Source: Oscillospiraceae bacterium (lineage in GTDB: Bacteria; Bacillota; Clostridia; Oscillospirales; Acutalibacteraceae). Taken from it: a DNA stretch of 64,000 bases. Positions 18,969 through 28,498 of the stretch are shown piece after piece. A program made the translations under genes and the position numbers. The stretch is taken from contig SVPD01000005.1 of assembly GCA_015066045.1 (NCBI GenBank), positions 16,948 through 80,947 of the forward strand. Direction: 5' to 3'. Position 1 is the stretch's first letter, and the number at the start of each line of letters is the position of its first letter. The notes under the pieces are model-generated. The model worked only from the letters and a program-made list of their open reading frames with translations. It did no database searches and was not told the DNA's origin.

Positions 18969-20377
18969 ATAATTTCCTCCAGAGTGAAAAATCTTTTAGC
19001 ATTACCGTAGGAAATATCCTCTACCATTTTTCCGAGTGTGGGGATGTCGGCGGGATATTCGCCTTTTTCCACCCATTCACCGAAAAGACCGCAGAGTATT
19101 CTACGGAAATATTCGTGTCTTGTGTAGCTCAGGAAGCTTCTCGAGTCGGTGAGCATACCGATGAAGTTTCCTAAAACGCCCAGAGAGGCCAGGCTCTCCA
19201 TCTGCTCTCTCATACCCTTTTTGGTGTCATTGAACCACCAGGCACTGCCGTGCTGTAATGTGCCGGGGTAGCCCTCCTGCTGGAAGGCACCGATAAGAGT
19301 GTCGATAAAGGAGTTGTCCGTGCTGTCGAGGGAATAGAGAACAGTACGGGGTAGAGCATCGGCAGAGTACATTTTATCTAAAAGGCGGGCTAATTCCTTA
19401 CTGCAGTCGCAGGGACCGATAACATCGAAGCCTGTGTCGGGACCGAGCTTACGGAACATTTTACTGTTAGGATTACGAAGGCAGTTATAATGAAGCTGCA
19501 TAACCCAGCCCAGCTCCTTGTAGGCTTTGGCGCAGAAGCAGAGAAGCTCTGTCTGTACGGCCTGAAGCTCGTCCTCGCTTACCTTCTCGCCGCTGAGAGC
19601 CTTAAGCAGAGCCTTATTCATAGCCTCCTCACTCATTTCACGGAAGGGGACATAGTTGAGACCGTGGTCGCTTGCTTTACAGCCTCTTTCGTTAAAGTAA
19701 ACAATTCTCTTATAAAGAGCCTCCTTAAGAGAAGCGACGGAATTAATCTCCACACCTGAGACTGCGGAAAGAGAAGCGATATATTCCGGGAACCCGTCGT
19801 TATTCAGGTTGAGAGCCTTATCGGGACGGAAGGAGGGGGCCACAACTGCCTTAAGCTTGCCTTCCTTGCGGATTAATTCGTGATATTCGAGAGTATCGAT
19901 GGGATCGTCGGTGGTACCGATGAAGGATACACCGCTTTTTTCGATTATACCTCTCGCCCCCATATCCTCTTTGGCTAAAATTTCGTTTGCTCTGTTCCAT
20001 ACCTCTTCGGCTGTGTCGCCGTTCAGTACACCCTCGTAGCCGAAATATCTTTTCAGCTCCAAGTGGCACCAGTGGTACATGGGATTACCGATAACCTTGG
20101 GAAGAGCCTCGGCGAACTTCTGGAACTTCTCACGGGGAGATTTATTGCCTGTGATATAATCCTCCGAAACGCCGTTTGAACGCATTATTCTCCATTTGTA
20201 GTGGTCACCGCCGAGCCACACCTCGGTAATGTTACTGAAGTGCTTGTCCTCATAAATTTCTTTAGGACTTACATGGCAGTGGTAGTCGATAATGGGCATT
20301 TTTTCGGCGTAAGAGTGGTAAAGCTCTCTGGCCGTATCTGTGGTAAGAAGAAAATCTTCCGTCATAAAGCCTGTCAT
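18965..20377 (-). CDS. uxaC: Glucuronate isomerase
   Basis: MPIIDYHCHVSPKEI, DHYKWRIMRSNGV, GTTDDPIDTLEYH; 4-nt overlap with uxuA. Confidence 0.96.
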   Translation of the reverse strand: MTGFMTEDFLLTTDTARELYHSYAEKMPIIDYHCHVSPKEIYEDKHFSNITEVWLGGDHYKWRIMRSNGVSEDYITGNKSPREKFQKFAEALPKVIGNPMYHWCHLELKRYFGYEGVLNGDTAEEVWNRANEILAKEDMGARGIIEKSGVSFIGTTDDPIDTLEYHELIRKEGKLKAVVAPSFRPDKALNLNNDGFPEYIASLSAVSGVEINSVASLKEALYKRIVYFNERGCKASDHGLNYVPFREMSEEAMNKALLKALSGEKVSEDELQAVQTELLCFCAKAYKELGWVMQLHYNCLRNPNSKMFRKLGPDTGFDVIGPCDCSKELARLLDKMYSADALPRTVLYSLDSTDNSFIDTLIGAFQQEGYPGTLQHGSAWWFNDTKKGMREQMESLASLGVLGNFIGMLTDSRSFLSYTRHEYFRRILCGLFGEWVEKGEYPADIPTLGKMVEDISYGNAKRFFTLEEII

Positions 20378-20431
20378 ATCCACACACCTTTCCATAATAT
20401 ATCTATCATATAATAACAAAGTTTCTTGTGT

Positions 20432-20476
20432 TTTTCAATAGCAAAACTATTAATAGTTGTCTTTTACTATTGAAAA
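20432..20476. promoter_or_regulatory. Nested palindromes in the uxaC/GH3 divergent promoter region (probable operator)
   Basis: TTTTCAATAG...CTATTGAAAA flanks ACTATTAATAGT. Confidence 0.5.
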
Positions 20477-20530
20477 TTTATTTACTTTTTGATATATTAT
20501 AAAAGTAATGTAATACAGAAAGGCGGAAAT

Positions 20531-22954
20531 ATGATGGAAGAAAAAAACTACGAAAAAATTTTAAGTGAACTTACCTTGGAAGAAAAGGCTTCTCTTTGTT
20601 CAGGTCTTACCTACTGGCTTACGAAGCCCATCGACCGTTTAGGTATCCCGTCAGTGTGGATGAGTGACGGTCCTAACGGTATGAGAAAGGAAAAGGAATC
20701 TGCAGGTACTAACATTATGCAGCCCTCCGAGAAGTCTACCTGCTTCCCCACAGCCGTTACCACTGCCAGCAGCTGGGATATTAACCTTCTGGAAAAGGTC
20801 GGCTCCACATTAGCTGATGAGGCCAGAGCACTCAAGGTTACCACAGTTCTCGGCCCCGGCATCAACATCAAAAGAAGTCCTCTTTGCGGCAGAAACTTCG
20901 AGTATATGTCAGAGGATCCCTTCCTTACAAGCCGTCTCGGCGCCGCATTTGTTCGCGGTGTACAGAAGGAAAATGTAGGTGTAAGCCTTAAGCACTTCTG
21001 CGTAAACAATCAGGAGTTCAACAGAATGTGTATCGACAGTGTAGTGGACGAAAGAGCCCTTCGTGAAATTTACCTTTCAGCATTCGAATACATCGTAAAA
21101 ACCGAGCAGCCTAAAACTATTATGTCCTCCTATAACACCTTCGAGGGTGACTATGTAGGCGAAAACAAACGTCTCGTAGATGATATTCTCCGTAAGGAAT
21201 GGGGCTTCGAGGGTATCGTTATTTCTGACTGGGGCGCAGTCAATGACCGTATCAAGGGTATCAAGGCAGGTATGGATCTGGAAATGCCCGGCAATAACGG
21301 TATGAACGATAAGCACATCGTCGAAGCTGTAAAGGACGGCACACTCGATGAGGCAGACCTCGATAAGTGCGTACTGCGTATGATTAAGTTTGCCTTCGAA
21401 TGTAAGGAAAATGAGGGCAAGGGTTATCCCATCGACTTCAAGGCACATCACGAAATCGCCAGACAGGCAGCAGAGGAATCTGCAGTTCTTCTTAAGAATA
21501 ACGATTCACTTCTTCCTCTGGAAAGAACGGACAGTGTGGCAGTTATCGGTGCACTGGCTAAAAAGCTTCGCTATCAGGGCGCAGGCTCCAGCCACATTAA
21601 CCCGCCCAAGACCGTTTCCTTCGTAGAGGCTATGAAAAAGGCCGGTCAGTCCTTTACCTATGCCGAGGGCTACAAGCTCAGAGGCGACGGCTACAGTAAA
21701 AAGCTCATCGACGAAGCCTGTCAGGCTGCAAAGGGTAAAAAGGCAGTTCTGGTCTTCGTTGGTCTTACCGATGCTTTCGAAAGTGAAGGCTTCGACAGAA
21801 CTCACATTAATATGCCCAAGAGCCACGGTATTCTTATCGATGAACTCTCAAAGGTAAACGAAAATATCATCGTCGTTCTTTCCTGCGGCTCACCTGTTAA
21901 AATGGACGAATGGGAATTCAAGGCAAAATCTATTCTCAATCTCTATCTCGGCGGTCAGGCAGGCGGTGAGGCAGCCTATAATCTTATCTACGGTAAGGTT
22001 AACCCCTCAGGTAAGCTGGCTGAAACCTTCCCCTTCAATAACGAGGATAATGTGGTACATAAATATTTCCCCATGGGACCGAGAAATGTTCAGTACAGAG
22101 AAAGCATTTATGTAGGCTACCGCTTCTTTGACAAGGCTAAAAAGACCGTTCAGTATCCCTTCGGTCACGGACTTTCATATACTAAATTCGAATACAGTGC
22201 CATCAAGCTTAATAAGAAAAAGATTAAGGGTGGCGAAAAGCTTTCCGTTTCCTTCAAGCTTAAGAATGTAGGCGACAGAGCAGGTGCTGAGGTAGCACAG
22301 GTTTATGTATGTCCTCCCGAAAGCAAGATCTTTAAGGCTGACAGAGAGCTTAAGGGCTTTACCAAGGTATTCCTCGAAAAGGGAGAGGAAAAGAAGGTCA
22401 CTATCGAGCTCGACGAAAGAGCATTCGCTTACTATAATGTAAACATCAACGACTGGCACACCGAAAGCGGTGAATATAAAATCATCGTGGCTGCCTCCTC
22501 CCGTGACAGCAGACTTTATGCCGCTGTCGAGGTTGAAACAGATAAGCCCGATGCAGAAGTACCCGACTACACAAAGAGTGCTCCCATTTACTATAATGTG
22601 GACTCTATGTCAAGCATTCCCGACAAGCAGTTCGAGACAGTTTTAGGCAGACCTATTCCCTTTAACGGCGAATATAAAAAGGGCGACCTTACCATCAACT
22701 GCTCACTAAGTCAGGTAAAATGCTCACCCTTCGGTAAGGTGCTTTACGGTGTTCTGTGCGGCGGCGCCAAGGTAGTAGCTCTCTCTGCAGAAAATCCCGC
22801 TATGATTACCGAATCCATAAAGACTATGCCTCTTCGTTCCTTCAGCGGATTTACAGGCGGTCTGGTTCCTCAGGAATCCGTAGACGGTATTCTCGATCTG
22901 TGTAACGGTCAGAAGGGCGGCTTCAAGAGAATAATCAAGGGCTTTAAGAAGTAA
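20531..22954 (+). CDS. Glycoside hydrolase family 3 (beta-glucosidase-like)
   Basis: SDGPNGMRKE, KHFCVNNQE, GIVISDWGAV, C-terminal Fn3-like domain; start moved to ATGATGGAAG. Confidence 0.93.
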   Translation: MMEEKNYEKILSELTLEEKASLCSGLTYWLTKPIDRLGIPSVWMSDGPNGMRKEKESAGTNIMQPSEKSTCFPTAVTTASSWDINLLEKVGSTLADEARALKVTTVLGPGINIKRSPLCGRNFEYMSEDPFLTSRLGAAFVRGVQKENVGVSLKHFCVNNQEFNRMCIDSVVDERALREIYLSAFEYIVKTEQPKTIMSSYNTFEGDYVGENKRLVDDILRKEWGFEGIVISDWGAVNDRIKGIKAGMDLEMPGNNGMNDKHIVEAVKDGTLDEADLDKCVLRMIKFAFECKENEGKGYPIDFKAHHEIARQAAEESAVLLKNNDSLLPLERTDSVAVIGALAKKLRYQGAGSSHINPPKTVSFVEAMKKAGQSFTYAEGYKLRGDGYSKKLIDEACQAAKGKKAVLVFVGLTDAFESEGFDRTHINMPKSHGILIDELSKVNENIIVVLSCGSPVKMDEWEFKAKSILNLYLGGQAGGEAAYNLIYGKVNPSGKLAETFPFNNEDNVVHKYFPMGPRNVQYRESIYVGYRFFDKAKKTVQYPFGHGLSYTKFEYSAIKLNKKKIKGGEKLSVSFKLKNVGDRAGAEVAQVYVCPPESKIFKADRELKGFTKVFLEKGEEKKVTIELDERAFAYYNVNINDWHTESGEYKIIVAASSRDSRLYAAVEVETDKPDAEVPDYTKSAPIYYNVDSMSSIPDKQFETVLGRPIPFNGEYKKGDLTINCSLSQVKCSPFGKVLYGVLCGGAKVVALSAENPAMITESIKTMPLRSFSGFTGGLVPQESVDGILDLCNGQKGGFKRIIKGFKK

Positions 22955-22974
22955 AATATTAATATAAAACAGGA

Positions 22975-23002
22975 AAGGCTCTATCACAGAGCCTTCCTTT
23001 AT
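22975..23002 (+). terminator. Terminator after GH3 gene
   Basis: AAGGCTCT-ATCAC-AGAGCCTT followed by a T-rich tract. Confidence 0.75.
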
Positions 23003-23018
23003 TAAAAGAGGTGTTAAT

Positions 23019-23573
23019 ATGAAAAAGTTTTTATGCATCGCTCTGAGTCTTCTGATGCTTTTCGCTCTCTCCGCTTGCGGCGGAAATGATGATGAAGCCA
23101 CAGCTCCCGACGGTACTACGGCGCAGACAGGGGAAAGCAAAGGTCTTCTTTCCGCCTTTACCGCTGAAACTCTCGACGGAGAACAGGCTGACGAAAGCAT
23201 ATTCGAAGGTAAAAAGGTTACTATGGTGAACATCTGGGCGACCTTCTGCGGTCCCTGTATCAGAGAGATGCCCGACCTGCAGAGGCTTCATGAGGATTAT
23301 GCAGATAAAGGCTTTCAGGTGGTGGGCATCGTCTGTGATGTTTACGATGAAAGCGGTGTAGAGGACGCTAAGGATATAGAGGAGGCCACGGGCGTAAAAT
23401 ATGTAAGCCTTCTGCCGTCCGCCTCTCTTAATGAGGCTAAGCTTAAGAATGTGACCTCTGTTCCGGAAACTCTCTTCGTAAATGAAAAGGGTGAGCTGAT
23501 AGCAGGTCCGTACATCGGCTCTAACAGTTATGAGGGCTGGGCAGCGATTATCGAGGATGTATTATCTGAGTAA
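23019..23573 (+). CDS. TlpA/ResA-like thioredoxin-fold lipoprotein
   Basis: Lipobox ALSACGG; VNIWATFCGPCIREMPDLQRL. Confidence 0.9.
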   Translation: MKKFLCIALSLLMLFALSACGGNDDEATAPDGTTAQTGESKGLLSAFTAETLDGEQADESIFEGKKVTMVNIWATFCGPCIREMPDLQRLHEDYADKGFQVVGIVCDVYDESGVEDAKDIEEATGVKYVSLLPSASLNEAKLKNVTSVPETLFVNEKGELIAGPYIGSNSYEGWAAIIEDVLSE

Positions 23574-23625
23574 GTATAAAAAATGGGATGTAAAAAACGC
23601 AAGTTTTTTACATCCAATTTTTTGT

Positions 23626-24270
23626 TTATTTATTACCCTTGTCTTTATAAAGCTTGTAGGAATAGGCTACGGGTATGAGAAGCATCGCTATTACTACAGG
23701 AAAGAAAATCCACGGATTTTCGAATATGGCAGTAGCACATATAACCGCACCGCCGATAACCATTAACCATCCCGAAAGACGGTGTGTCTTTACCCAGTTT
23801 TCCCCGTCGTTGAGTGTCCAGGGAATCCTGAGACCGAAGGTGTAGTTCTGCTGCGTTTTCGGCAGATAATTTCCGAGAAGAATGAAAAGCACACCCAGAA
23901 GCATTAATACGATAAAGCCTATTTTTATTTTGTTTCCGAGAGCATAGGCGTAGGTCGCACCCATTAATACCAGACTGATTATCGGTATTATCCACAGAAC
24001 TGTACCGATTGCCTTGTCGGAAATGTTCTTCCTTTTAGGATCGGCGTTAGTGCCGATTAAGCAAATCAGATGAATACCGAGCATAATAAGAGGCAGACCG
24101 AAAACTGCAAAAGCCTTACTGCTATAGCCGTCGGGCGTATTGTCTGTGCCGAAATGAGTGGCTATCTCGTCAGGGAGTCTGTTCCATAAAATCAGCCCTG
24201 CAAAAATAGGCAGTACAGTTATAACAGAGGTAAAAATAATGGTGCTTTTATATTTTTTAAGCATTGTCAC
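23626..24270 (-). CDS. SdpI-family membrane immunity-like protein
   Basis: DUF1648/SdpI architecture: LPDEIATHFGTDNTPDGYSSK and FGLRIPWTLNDGENWVKTHRLSGWLMVIGG. Confidence 0.88.
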   Translation of the reverse strand: MTMLKKYKSTIIFTSVITVLPIFAGLILWNRLPDEIATHFGTDNTPDGYSSKAFAVFGLPLIMLGIHLICLIGTNADPKRKNISDKAIGTVLWIIPIISLVLMGATYAYALGNKIKIGFIVLMLLGVLFILLGNYLPKTQQNYTFGLRIPWTLNDGENWVKTHRLSGWLMVIGGAVICATAIFENPWIFFPVVIAMLLIPVAYSYKLYKDKGNK

Positions 24271-24532
24271 CGTCTCCTTTCAGGTCAGTTATCCAGAGCA
24301 TAATTTCCTCTAAAACAGAGGCGTTCAGCTCATAGTATATGAATTTACCGTTTCTTTCATCCCTTATCAGATCGGCCTCTCTGAGCACGGAAAGATGTCT
24401 GGAGATAGCCGCACCGGATACAGGGAATTTTTCGACTATGTCACCGGCAGACATTTTCCCTTTTTTAAGCAGATTAAGGATTTCACGTCTGGTGGGATCT
24501 GACAGAGCCTTAAGCGTATTTTGTAATCCCAT
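24257..24532 (-). CDS. ArsR/SdpR-family transcriptional repressor
   Basis: LKALSDPTRREILNLLKKGKMSAGDIVEKFPVSGAAISRHLSVLREADLI; start set at MGLQN after AAGGAGG. Confidence 0.9.
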   Translation of the reverse strand: MGLQNTLKALSDPTRREILNLLKKGKMSAGDIVEKFPVSGAAISRHLSVLREADLIRDERNGKFIYYELNASVLEEIMLWITDLKGDGDNA

Positions 24533-24555
24533 ATCAAAGACCTCCTTTTTATTTA

Positions 24556-24579
24556 ACATTTAACTTAACTGTTAAATGT
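24556..24579. promoter_or_regulatory. ArsR/SdpR-type palindromic operator
   Basis: ACATTTAAC-TTAACT-GTTAAATGT directly upstream of the repressor gene. Confidence 0.65.
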
Positions 24580-24656
24580 ATTATAGTACTGCTTTGATTG
24601 TTTGTCAATAGGGGAGAGGATAATTTTTTAATTTTTTTAAGAGAAAGCATTTGGGG

Positions 24657-24733
24657 GGCGGGCCAAGTGACCGCCTGCGGTCAGCCGTGCCCCGACCGGG
24701 GCACGGCTCCCTGTATACAGGGCTTGGCCCGCC
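24657..24733. repeat. Cloverleaf-like cluster of nested palindromes, function unknown
   Basis: Outer GGCGGGCCAAG/CTTGGCCCGCC encloses TGACCGCCTGCGGTCA, GCCGTGCCCCGACCGGGGCACGGC and CCCTGTATACAGGG. Confidence 0.85.
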
Positions 24734-24788
24734 TCTCAGTCTTCCGACCTGTAAAATTGAAGCCGCTTTATTCTTTAAAAAACTTAAC

Positions 24789-24815
24789 GGGGCTGTTGCA
24801 CCAAGCAACAGCCCC
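24789..24815 (-). terminator. Terminator of the rnf operon
   Basis: GGGGCTGTTGC-ACCAA-GCAACAGCCCC with a T-run on the minus strand. Confidence 0.85.
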
Positions 24816-24836
24816 GCAAAAGCTCTTTTTATTTTA

Positions 24837-25649
24837 TCAGAAATGTTTTTTGATAGTGTAAATATCTATAGCACCTACGGGACAAGCCTCGTGGCATTTG
24901 CCGCAGCCGATGCATTTGTCGTAGTCTACCGTGGCGCAGAAATTGTTGATGCTTACTGCTTCCATGGGACAGGCTTTGACACATTTCATGCAGCCGATGC
25001 AGCCTGCTTTACACTGTTTACGTGTCTGTGCACCCTTGTCGTGGTTGCGGCAAAGAACTGCCGCCTTGGTGGTGTCGAGGGGGAACAGGTCGATGAGCTG
25101 TCTGGGACAGGCAGCGATACATTTTTTACAGGCACGGCATTTGTCAGGATTGATTCGTGCCACACCGTCGCAGATAAAGATAGCGTCGTAAGGGCACACC
25201 TCAGCGCAGTCACCGAAGCCGATGCATCCGTAAACGCAGTTTTTCGGACCGCCGAAAAGCTGAGTAGCCATTTTACAGGAGTGAACACCACTGTATTCGA
25301 GCTTGTCTTCTACATTTGTTCTGTTACCCTGACACATTACTGCGGCTACCATGGGAGTAATCTTTCCGACTGACAATCCCATTATTTCACCTATCTGTTT
25401 AGCCGTATCGTTACCACCGGGAGTACAGAGGTTACATTCGCTCGTTTCACCGGCAGAAAGGGCGGCAGCATAGCCGTCACATCCGGTGAAGCCGCAGGCA
25501 CCGCAGTTGGCACCGGGGAGACACGCTCTGATTTTTTCTGCTTTTTCATCTACGGGTACGGCGAAAACTATGGAAGCAACAGCAAGACCGAGACCTGCGA
25601 TAAGTCCGATAACTGCTACGATGACTACGGCAATAATAATCTGACTCAT
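24837..25649 (-). CDS. rnfB: Electron transport complex subunit RnfB
   Basis: LPGANCGACGFTGCDGYA plus CxxCxxCxxxCP ferredoxin motifs. Confidence 0.95.
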   Translation of the reverse strand: MSQIIIAVVIVAVIGLIAGLGLAVASIVFAVPVDEKAEKIRACLPGANCGACGFTGCDGYAAALSAGETSECNLCTPGGNDTAKQIGEIMGLSVGKITPMVAAVMCQGNRTNVEDKLEYSGVHSCKMATQLFGGPKNCVYGCIGFGDCAEVCPYDAIFICDGVARINPDKCRACKKCIAACPRQLIDLFPLDTTKAAVLCRNHDKGAQTRKQCKAGCIGCMKCVKACPMEAVSINNFCATVDYDKCIGCGKCHEACPVGAIDIYTIKKHF

Positions 25650-25661
25650 TTTATTACCTCC

Positions 25662-26255
25662 TTAAGCGAAAATGTTTTCTACTATTCCCGTAAAGCCGAG
25701 GAAGGAAACGGAAACGAGAGATGCGGCCACTAAGGTGATGGGAAGCCCCTGCATAAACTTGGGAACGTCGCAGCTTTCGAGTCTTTCTCTGACGCCTGCG
25801 AACATAACCATAGCCAGCATAAAACCGAGACCTGCACCCATGGAGTTAAACATAGACTGGATAAAGTTATAGCCCTCGTCTACGTTAAGGATTACTACAC
25901 CGAGAACGGCACAGTTTGTGGTGATAAGGGGAAGATATATGCCGAGCGCATTATAGAGAGGAGGCATATATTTTTTCAGGATTATTTCGACCAGCTGAAC
26001 CAGTGCAGCTATAACCAGAATAAATACGATAGTCTGCAGATATTCCAGATCGTTTTTAACCAGTAAAAATTTATTGATAGGGTAGGTAACGGCCGTAGCC
26101 AGTGCCATAACAAATATAACCGCCGCACTCATGCCTACTGCCGTATTAAGCTTTTTGGAAACACCGAGGAAGGGGCAGATACCGAGGAATTTTGCCAGAA
26201 CGAAGTTCTGGGTAAGAATAGCCGTTAAAAGAATGGAAAAAAGCTCTTTAGTCAT
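25662..26255 (-). CDS. rnfA: Electron transport complex subunit RnfA
   Basis: ILTQNFVLAKFLGICPFLGVSKKL. Confidence 0.96.
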   Translation of the reverse strand: MTKELFSILLTAILTQNFVLAKFLGICPFLGVSKKLNTAVGMSAAVIFVMALATAVTYPINKFLLVKNDLEYLQTIVFILVIAALVQLVEIILKKYMPPLYNALGIYLPLITTNCAVLGVVILNVDEGYNFIQSMFNSMGAGLGFMLAMVMFAGVRERLESCDVPKFMQGLPITLVAASLVSVSFLGFTGIVENIFA

Positions 26256-26947
26256 TATTCTGCTACCTCCTTATCTGCGTTCTTTAATGCACAACTCTGT
26301 GCCATGGGACAGGCCTCGCAGCCACGGAGCTCTGCTCTGGGCTTACCCTTCTTTTCAGCCAGACGGTTTACTGCTGCCATAAGAATACCGTAAACGAAGA
26401 AGCCGCCCGGGGGAAGAATAAAGATAAGCATAGGATTGTTTTCGAGGAAGGGAACGCCTGTACCGAGGAAGGTACCTGCACCGAAGATTTCACGTACGGC
26501 ACCCATAAGAAAGAGGGCTGCCGTGAAGCCTACGCCCATTCCGAGACCGTCAAAGGCCGAAGCCAGAACGGGATTTTTACCTGCGAAGGCCTCAGCTCTG
26601 CCGAGGATGATGCAGTTAACTACGATAAGAGGAAGATAAACACCCAGCTGCTCGTCCAGTGAGGGCAGGAATGCCTTTACCGCCATCTGTACTATGGTAA
26701 CGAAGGATGCGATAACTACGATGTATGCGGGGATTCTTACCTTATCGGGGATAACCTTACGCAGTGCTGAAATAACTATGTTTGAGCACACTAAAACGAT
26801 GGAAGCGGCCAGTCCCATACCGATAGCACTTTCTACTGAGGTAGTGGTAGCCAGAGTGGGGCAGGTGCCGAGAACGAGTCTGAGAACAGGGTTTTCAGCT
26901 ATAATGCCCTTTGAAAATTCTTTTCTTAGCTTAGCCATTAGTGCCAC
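26255..26947 (-). CDS. rnfE: Electron transport complex subunit RnfE
   Basis: NPVLRLVLGTCPTLATTTSVESAIGMG. Confidence 0.96.
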   Translation of the reverse strand: MALMAKLRKEFSKGIIAENPVLRLVLGTCPTLATTTSVESAIGMGLAASIVLVCSNIVISALRKVIPDKVRIPAYIVVIASFVTIVQMAVKAFLPSLDEQLGVYLPLIVVNCIILGRAEAFAGKNPVLASAFDGLGMGVGFTAALFLMGAVREIFGAGTFLGTGVPFLENNPMLIFILPPGGFFVYGILMAAVNRLAEKKGKPRAELRGCEACPMAQSCALKNADKEVAE

Positions 26948-27506
26948 CTCCTGTCATAATCTGTGCGAAAGCATCTGTGATGGTATTTACTGCGCTGACC
27001 ACTGCCTTGGAGGTAATGGTAGCTGCGGTGATGGCCTGAACGTTCTGGCCGTCATTTGAGGTTTTGTTTACGGTGAGCTCACCGCTTTTGCCTGCGAATC
27101 TGTCCTTGAAATCGGGCTTTACTGCATTTGCGCCAAGACCGGGAGTTTCACTGTGCGAAAGGATTTCGATGCCGAGAATGGTACCCTCTTTGTCGAGACC
27201 TACCATAACGGAAACCGTTCCGCCGTAGCCCTTGGCGCCTGCGGTGAAGACATAACCGATTTCGTTACCGATTTTATCGTAGCCTGTGCAGTAGCTTACG
27301 CCGTTTTCAGTGACGGTAACCTCACTGTAGGAGGTGCCGCCGGGCAGAACCACATTACGGCTTGCATTTTCTGTTTCCACTGCGTTGAGAGCTATCTTCT
27401 GTGCAGTGATACTGTTTGTGAAGGCTAAGAGGGTGGTGGCGACCAGACAGATAACGAGAAGTGCCACTGTGGGGATAAGAACCTCTTTAATGTTCAGCTT
27501 TTTCAT
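26931..27506 (-). CDS. rnfG: Electron transport complex subunit RnfG (FMN-binding)
   Basis: HSETPGLGANA and DGQNVQAITAATITSKAVVSAV. Confidence 0.95.
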   Translation of the reverse strand: MKKLNIKEVLIPTVALLVICLVATTLLAFTNSITAQKIALNAVETENASRNVVLPGGTSYSEVTVTENGVSYCTGYDKIGNEIGYVFTAGAKGYGGTVSVMVGLDKEGTILGIEILSHSETPGLGANAVKPDFKDRFAGKSGELTVNKTSNDGQNVQAITAATITSKAVVSAVNTITDAFAQIMTGGGTNG

Positions 27507-28498
27507 TCTGCCTTGCCCTCCTTTTTTTCTTTAACGTAGCCAAAGGGCTTCGGAGTAGTAAGGTTTTCGATGTGGGGAACGAGAATGTTCATAAGAATGA
27601 TGGAGAAGGACACACCTTCGGGAAGAGAACCGAAAATACGGATGATTGAGGTAATCAGACCGCAGCCGATACCGAAGATGATTTTGCCCTTTTTGTTAAG
27701 GGGAGAGGTGGAGTAGTCAGTAGCCATAAAGAAGGCACCGAGCATCAGACCGCCGCCTAAAAGCTGGTAAGCGGTAAATTCCAGACTTCCCTTGCCTGTG
27801 ATAAGCATAAACACGGCTACGGTGCCGATGAAGCAGAGAGGAATGACGGGAGAAATTACCTTTCTGATTATCAGGTAAAGACCGCCTGCTATGAGAGCCA
27901 GAGAGCAAACCTCACCCATTGAGCCGCCGTGGGCACCGAAGAGCATACCCGAGAGAGAGGGGAGTGCATCGGCCACTGCGGAAATGTCTCCGCCCTCTAC
28001 ACCGGCCAGAACTGCCATGGGGGTAGCAGCAGTTACCGCATCGGGACTCCAGCTTCCTGCGAAGGGAGCCACCCAGTGAGCCATAGCGGTGGGGAAGGAT
28101 ACCATAAGGATAATTCTTGCCGTCATAGCGGGGTTAACGAAATTCTGACCGATACCGCCGAACATCTGCTTTACCACGACGATAGCGATGATACTGCCCA
28201 GAGCACCCATCCATAAGGGGAGAGATGAGGGAAGATTAAGTGCAAGGATAAGACCTGTAACCACGGCACTCAGGTCACCGAGAGTATTGTTTCTCTTCAT
28301 TATCTTACGGCTCACATATTCGGCGAGTACCGCACTGCCGACGCATACGGCGGTAAGCAGCAGAGCTCTTAAGCCGAAATAGTAGGTGCTCATAAGGAGT
28401 GCGGGTATAAGAGCGATGATAACATCCAGCATAATGCCCGTGGTTGTCTCCTTGGAGCGGACATGGGGAGACGGGCTTACGGTAAGCTTTTTACTCAT
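27503..28498 (-). CDS. rnfD: Electron transport complex subunit RnfD
   Basis: SPHVRSKETTTGIMLDVIIALIP; FFMATDYSTSPLNKKGKIIFGIG. Confidence 0.96.
   Translation of the reverse strand: MSKKLTVSPSPHVRSKETTTGIMLDVIIALIPALLMSTYYFGLRALLLTAVCVGSAVLAEYVSRKIMKRNNTLGDLSAVVTGLILALNLPSSLPLWMGALGSIIAIVVVKQMFGGIGQNFVNPAMTARIILMVSFPTAMAHWVAPFAGSWSPDAVTAATPMAVLAGVEGGDISAVADALPSLSGMLFGAHGGSMGEVCSLALIAGGLYLIIRKVISPVIPLCFIGTVAVFMLITGKGSLEFTAYQLLGGGLMLGAFFMATDYSTSPLNKKGKIIFGIGCGLITSIIRIFGSLPEGVSFSIILMNILVPHIENLTTPKPFGYVKEKKEGKAE

Noticed and set aside
24657-24733. tRNA gene
   Set aside because: Right length and cloverleaf shape, but an 11-bp outer stem, wrong arm sizes, no anticodon loop or T-psi-C sequence.
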